The translations under genes and the position numbers were made by a program. The notes beneath the pieces were generated by a model. The model was not told the DNA's origin. It saw only the letters and a program-made list of their open reading frames with translations, and ran no database searches. Positions 30,244 to 31,226 of a stretch of DNA of 31,226 bases are shown here, in pieces. This stretch comes from DATLFS01 sp035540935 (GTDB lineage Bacteria; Actinomycetota; CADDZG01; WHSQ01): assembly GCA_035540935.1 (NCBI GenBank), contig DATLFS010000026.1, forward strand, positions 1 to 31,226, written 5' to 3'. Position 1 is the stretch's first letter. Each line of letters begins with the position of its first letter.

Positions 30244-31226
30244 GTGAAGCGCCGGGTAACCAGGCGGGGCTTCACGATCGCCGCCATCGCCGGGTTGTTG
30301 TTCCTCGCCGCCACGACGGCGCAAGCCGGCTGGCTCTACGTGCTGTCGGCCGGAGTCCTCGGCCTCGTCGTCGCCTCGTTGTTCGTGCGTCACCGCCTCC
30401 GCAGCGTGGAGGTCGTCCGCACGATGCCGCGACGCGTTCGCCAAGGAGACGACATCCACGTCGCACTCGAGATACGGAACCCGGCCCGCTACCGAACCCC
30501 GCTCATGCGGATCGAGGATGTCCACCCGGCGACCGAGGTGACGCGCATCCTCGTCGAGCCGATCGATGCAAGATCGTCCAGCTCTGTAGAGACGGTCCAG
30601 CGAGCGCTCCGACGAGGGGTGTTCGCCGGTGGCGAGGTGGTGGTCAGCTCCGGAGTCCCGTTCGGATTCGTGCGGGCCACGCGCAGGGTTGACGTCGCCG
30701 GCGAGATCACGATCGTGCCGCGTTTCGTCGAGCTCCGCTCGTTCCCGATCCTGGAACCTTCGTCCTCTCCGATGGACGTGCTCCACGAACGAGCTCGGAC
30801 AGGGGCGGGGGAGGAGTACCTGGGGGTGCGCGAGTACCGGCCCGGCGATCCGCGCCACGCCGTCCACTGGAGGTCCACCGCGCGCGCCGGCAAGCTCATC
30901 GTGCGCGAATTCCAGGCAGAGGTGGCGACGCGCCTGCTGCTCGTGATCGCCGGTTCGGACACGGGGGAGCCGCCCGATTCTGCGTTCGAGATGCTGGTGG
31001 CCGCCGCCGCGAGCATCGGCGCCTACGCGATCCAGACCGGCCATCCCGTCGAGGCTCTAGCTCCGGACGGAACCGGCGGCGTGTCGCGCCTAATTGAGCC
31101 GGACCGCGTGTCCCTTCTCGAGTGGCTGGCGGCGGTGCAGCCCGTCGACGTCGCGCTCGACGGCATCGTCGCAGGTGCGTTGGATCGGCGACGGGCTGCA
31201 CCGCCGCCAGCCACTCGAGAAGGGAC
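30244..31226 (+). CDS. DUF58 domain-containing membrane protein (partial, 3' end missing)
   Basis: The frame opens at GTG 30244, 2 bp after moxR, and runs off the window after 327 codons. Two adjacent hydrophobic stretches lie at the N-terminus (GFTIAAIAGLLFLAA and LYVLSAGVLGLVVASLFV), then a beta-rich segment (about 55-170). The DUF58 signature VREYRPGDPRHAVHWRSTARAGKLIVREF follows. DUF58 proteins contain a von Willebrand A-like fold and work with MoxR; the client is unknown. The last 38 bp (31189-31226) are the exact reverse complement of 31110-31147 within the same gene, so residues after about DGIVAGALD are probably not genuine and the real C-terminus is missing. Confidence 0.88.
   Translation, partial: MKRRVTRRGFTIAAIAGLLFLAATTAQAGWLYVLSAGVLGLVVASLFVRHRLRSVEVVRTMPRRVRQGDDIHVALEIRNPARYRTPLMRIEDVHPATEVTRILVEPIDARSSSSVETVQRALRRGVFAGGEVVVSSGVPFGFVRATRRVDVAGEITIVPRFVELRSFPILEPSSSPMDVLHERARTGAGEEYLGVREYRPGDPRHAVHWRSTARAGKLIVREFQAEVATRLLLVIAGSDTGEPPDSAFEMLVAAAASIGAYAIQTGHPVEALAPDGTGGVSRLIEPDRVSLLEWLAAVQPVDVALDGIVAGALDRRRAAPPPATREG
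31110..31226. repeat. Perfect 38-bp inverted repeat at the sequence end
   Basis: Bases 31110-31147 and 31189-31226 are perfect reverse complements separated by 41 bp, and the second arm ends exactly at the last base. The arm lies inside the DUF58 coding frame. This geometry is typical of a fold-back or palindromic read joined at a contig end. Confidence 0.9.

Noticed and set aside
1..31226. tRNA, rRNA, CRISPR array, insertion sequence or prophage
   Set aside because: No cloverleaf, spaced direct repeats, transposase or integrase was seen by eye on either strand.

Overview
The window is a dense, high-GC chromosomal segment from what looks like an actinobacterium (Actinomycetota), probably free-living and possibly from an uncultured lineage. 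The grounds are gene content: an acyl-CoA carboxylase beta subunit coupled to a small epsilon-like subunit, an LLM-class flavin oxidoreductase, a 13E12/DUF222-type HNH protein, a MoxR-DUF58 pair, GTG starts, and many genes that look leaderless. I saw no tRNA, rRNA, CRISPR array or insertion sequence. Genes are packed tightly, with convergent pairs separated by 1 to 14 bp, and no gene-free stretch exceeds about 210 bp. Both ends cut through genes.

Layout. 1-424: 5' part of a zinc-ribbon class III nucleotide cyclase (minus). 454-3293: methylmalonyl/ethylmalonyl-CoA epimerase, an MFS transporter and purM. 3300-4244: a one-helix membrane protein with a Lys/Pro-rich tail (minus). 4343-6228: acyl-CoA carboxylase beta and epsilon-like subunits. 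6304-7188: a secreted trypsin-like protease. 7196-7394: a roughly 200-bp nested palindrome filling a convergent gap. 7401-9497 (minus): an SDR and a secreted phosphodiester glycosidase. 9575-11155: a secreted CocE-type hydrolase. 11157-12920 (minus): a tandem-fused 3-hydroxyacyl-CoA dehydrogenase, divergent from 12998-14974, an ethylmalonyl-CoA mutase-type B12 enzyme. 15067-18332: a secreted cassette of one LVIVD-repeat protein and three tandem paralogs of a family I do not recognise. 18354-19382: LLM oxidoreductase. 19384-27935: a cell-envelope cluster (DUF4012 protein, nucleotidyltransferase, sn-glycerol-1-phosphate dehydrogenase, two alkaline-phosphatase-superfamily enzymes, polyprenyl-phosphate sugar transferase). 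27950-29119 (minus): HNH protein. 29291-31226: MoxR and the start of DUF58.

Two themes link the genes. The epimerase, carboxylase, hydroxyacyl-CoA dehydrogenase and mutase fit C4/C5 acyl-CoA metabolism (ethylmalonyl-CoA and propionyl-CoA routes), although crotonyl-CoA carboxylase/reductase is not in the window. The 19.4-27.9 kb cluster looks like envelope-polymer synthesis in which a glycerol-1-phosphate unit may be made and nucleotide-activated.

Non-gene signals worth attention are a repeated TANNNT-N6/7-start arrangement (leaderless promoters), about 40 copies of the palindrome GGCGCGCC, the nested palindrome at 7196-7394, and a perfect 38-bp inverted repeat touching the right end that is probably an assembly fold-back. 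All counts and alignments were made by eye.
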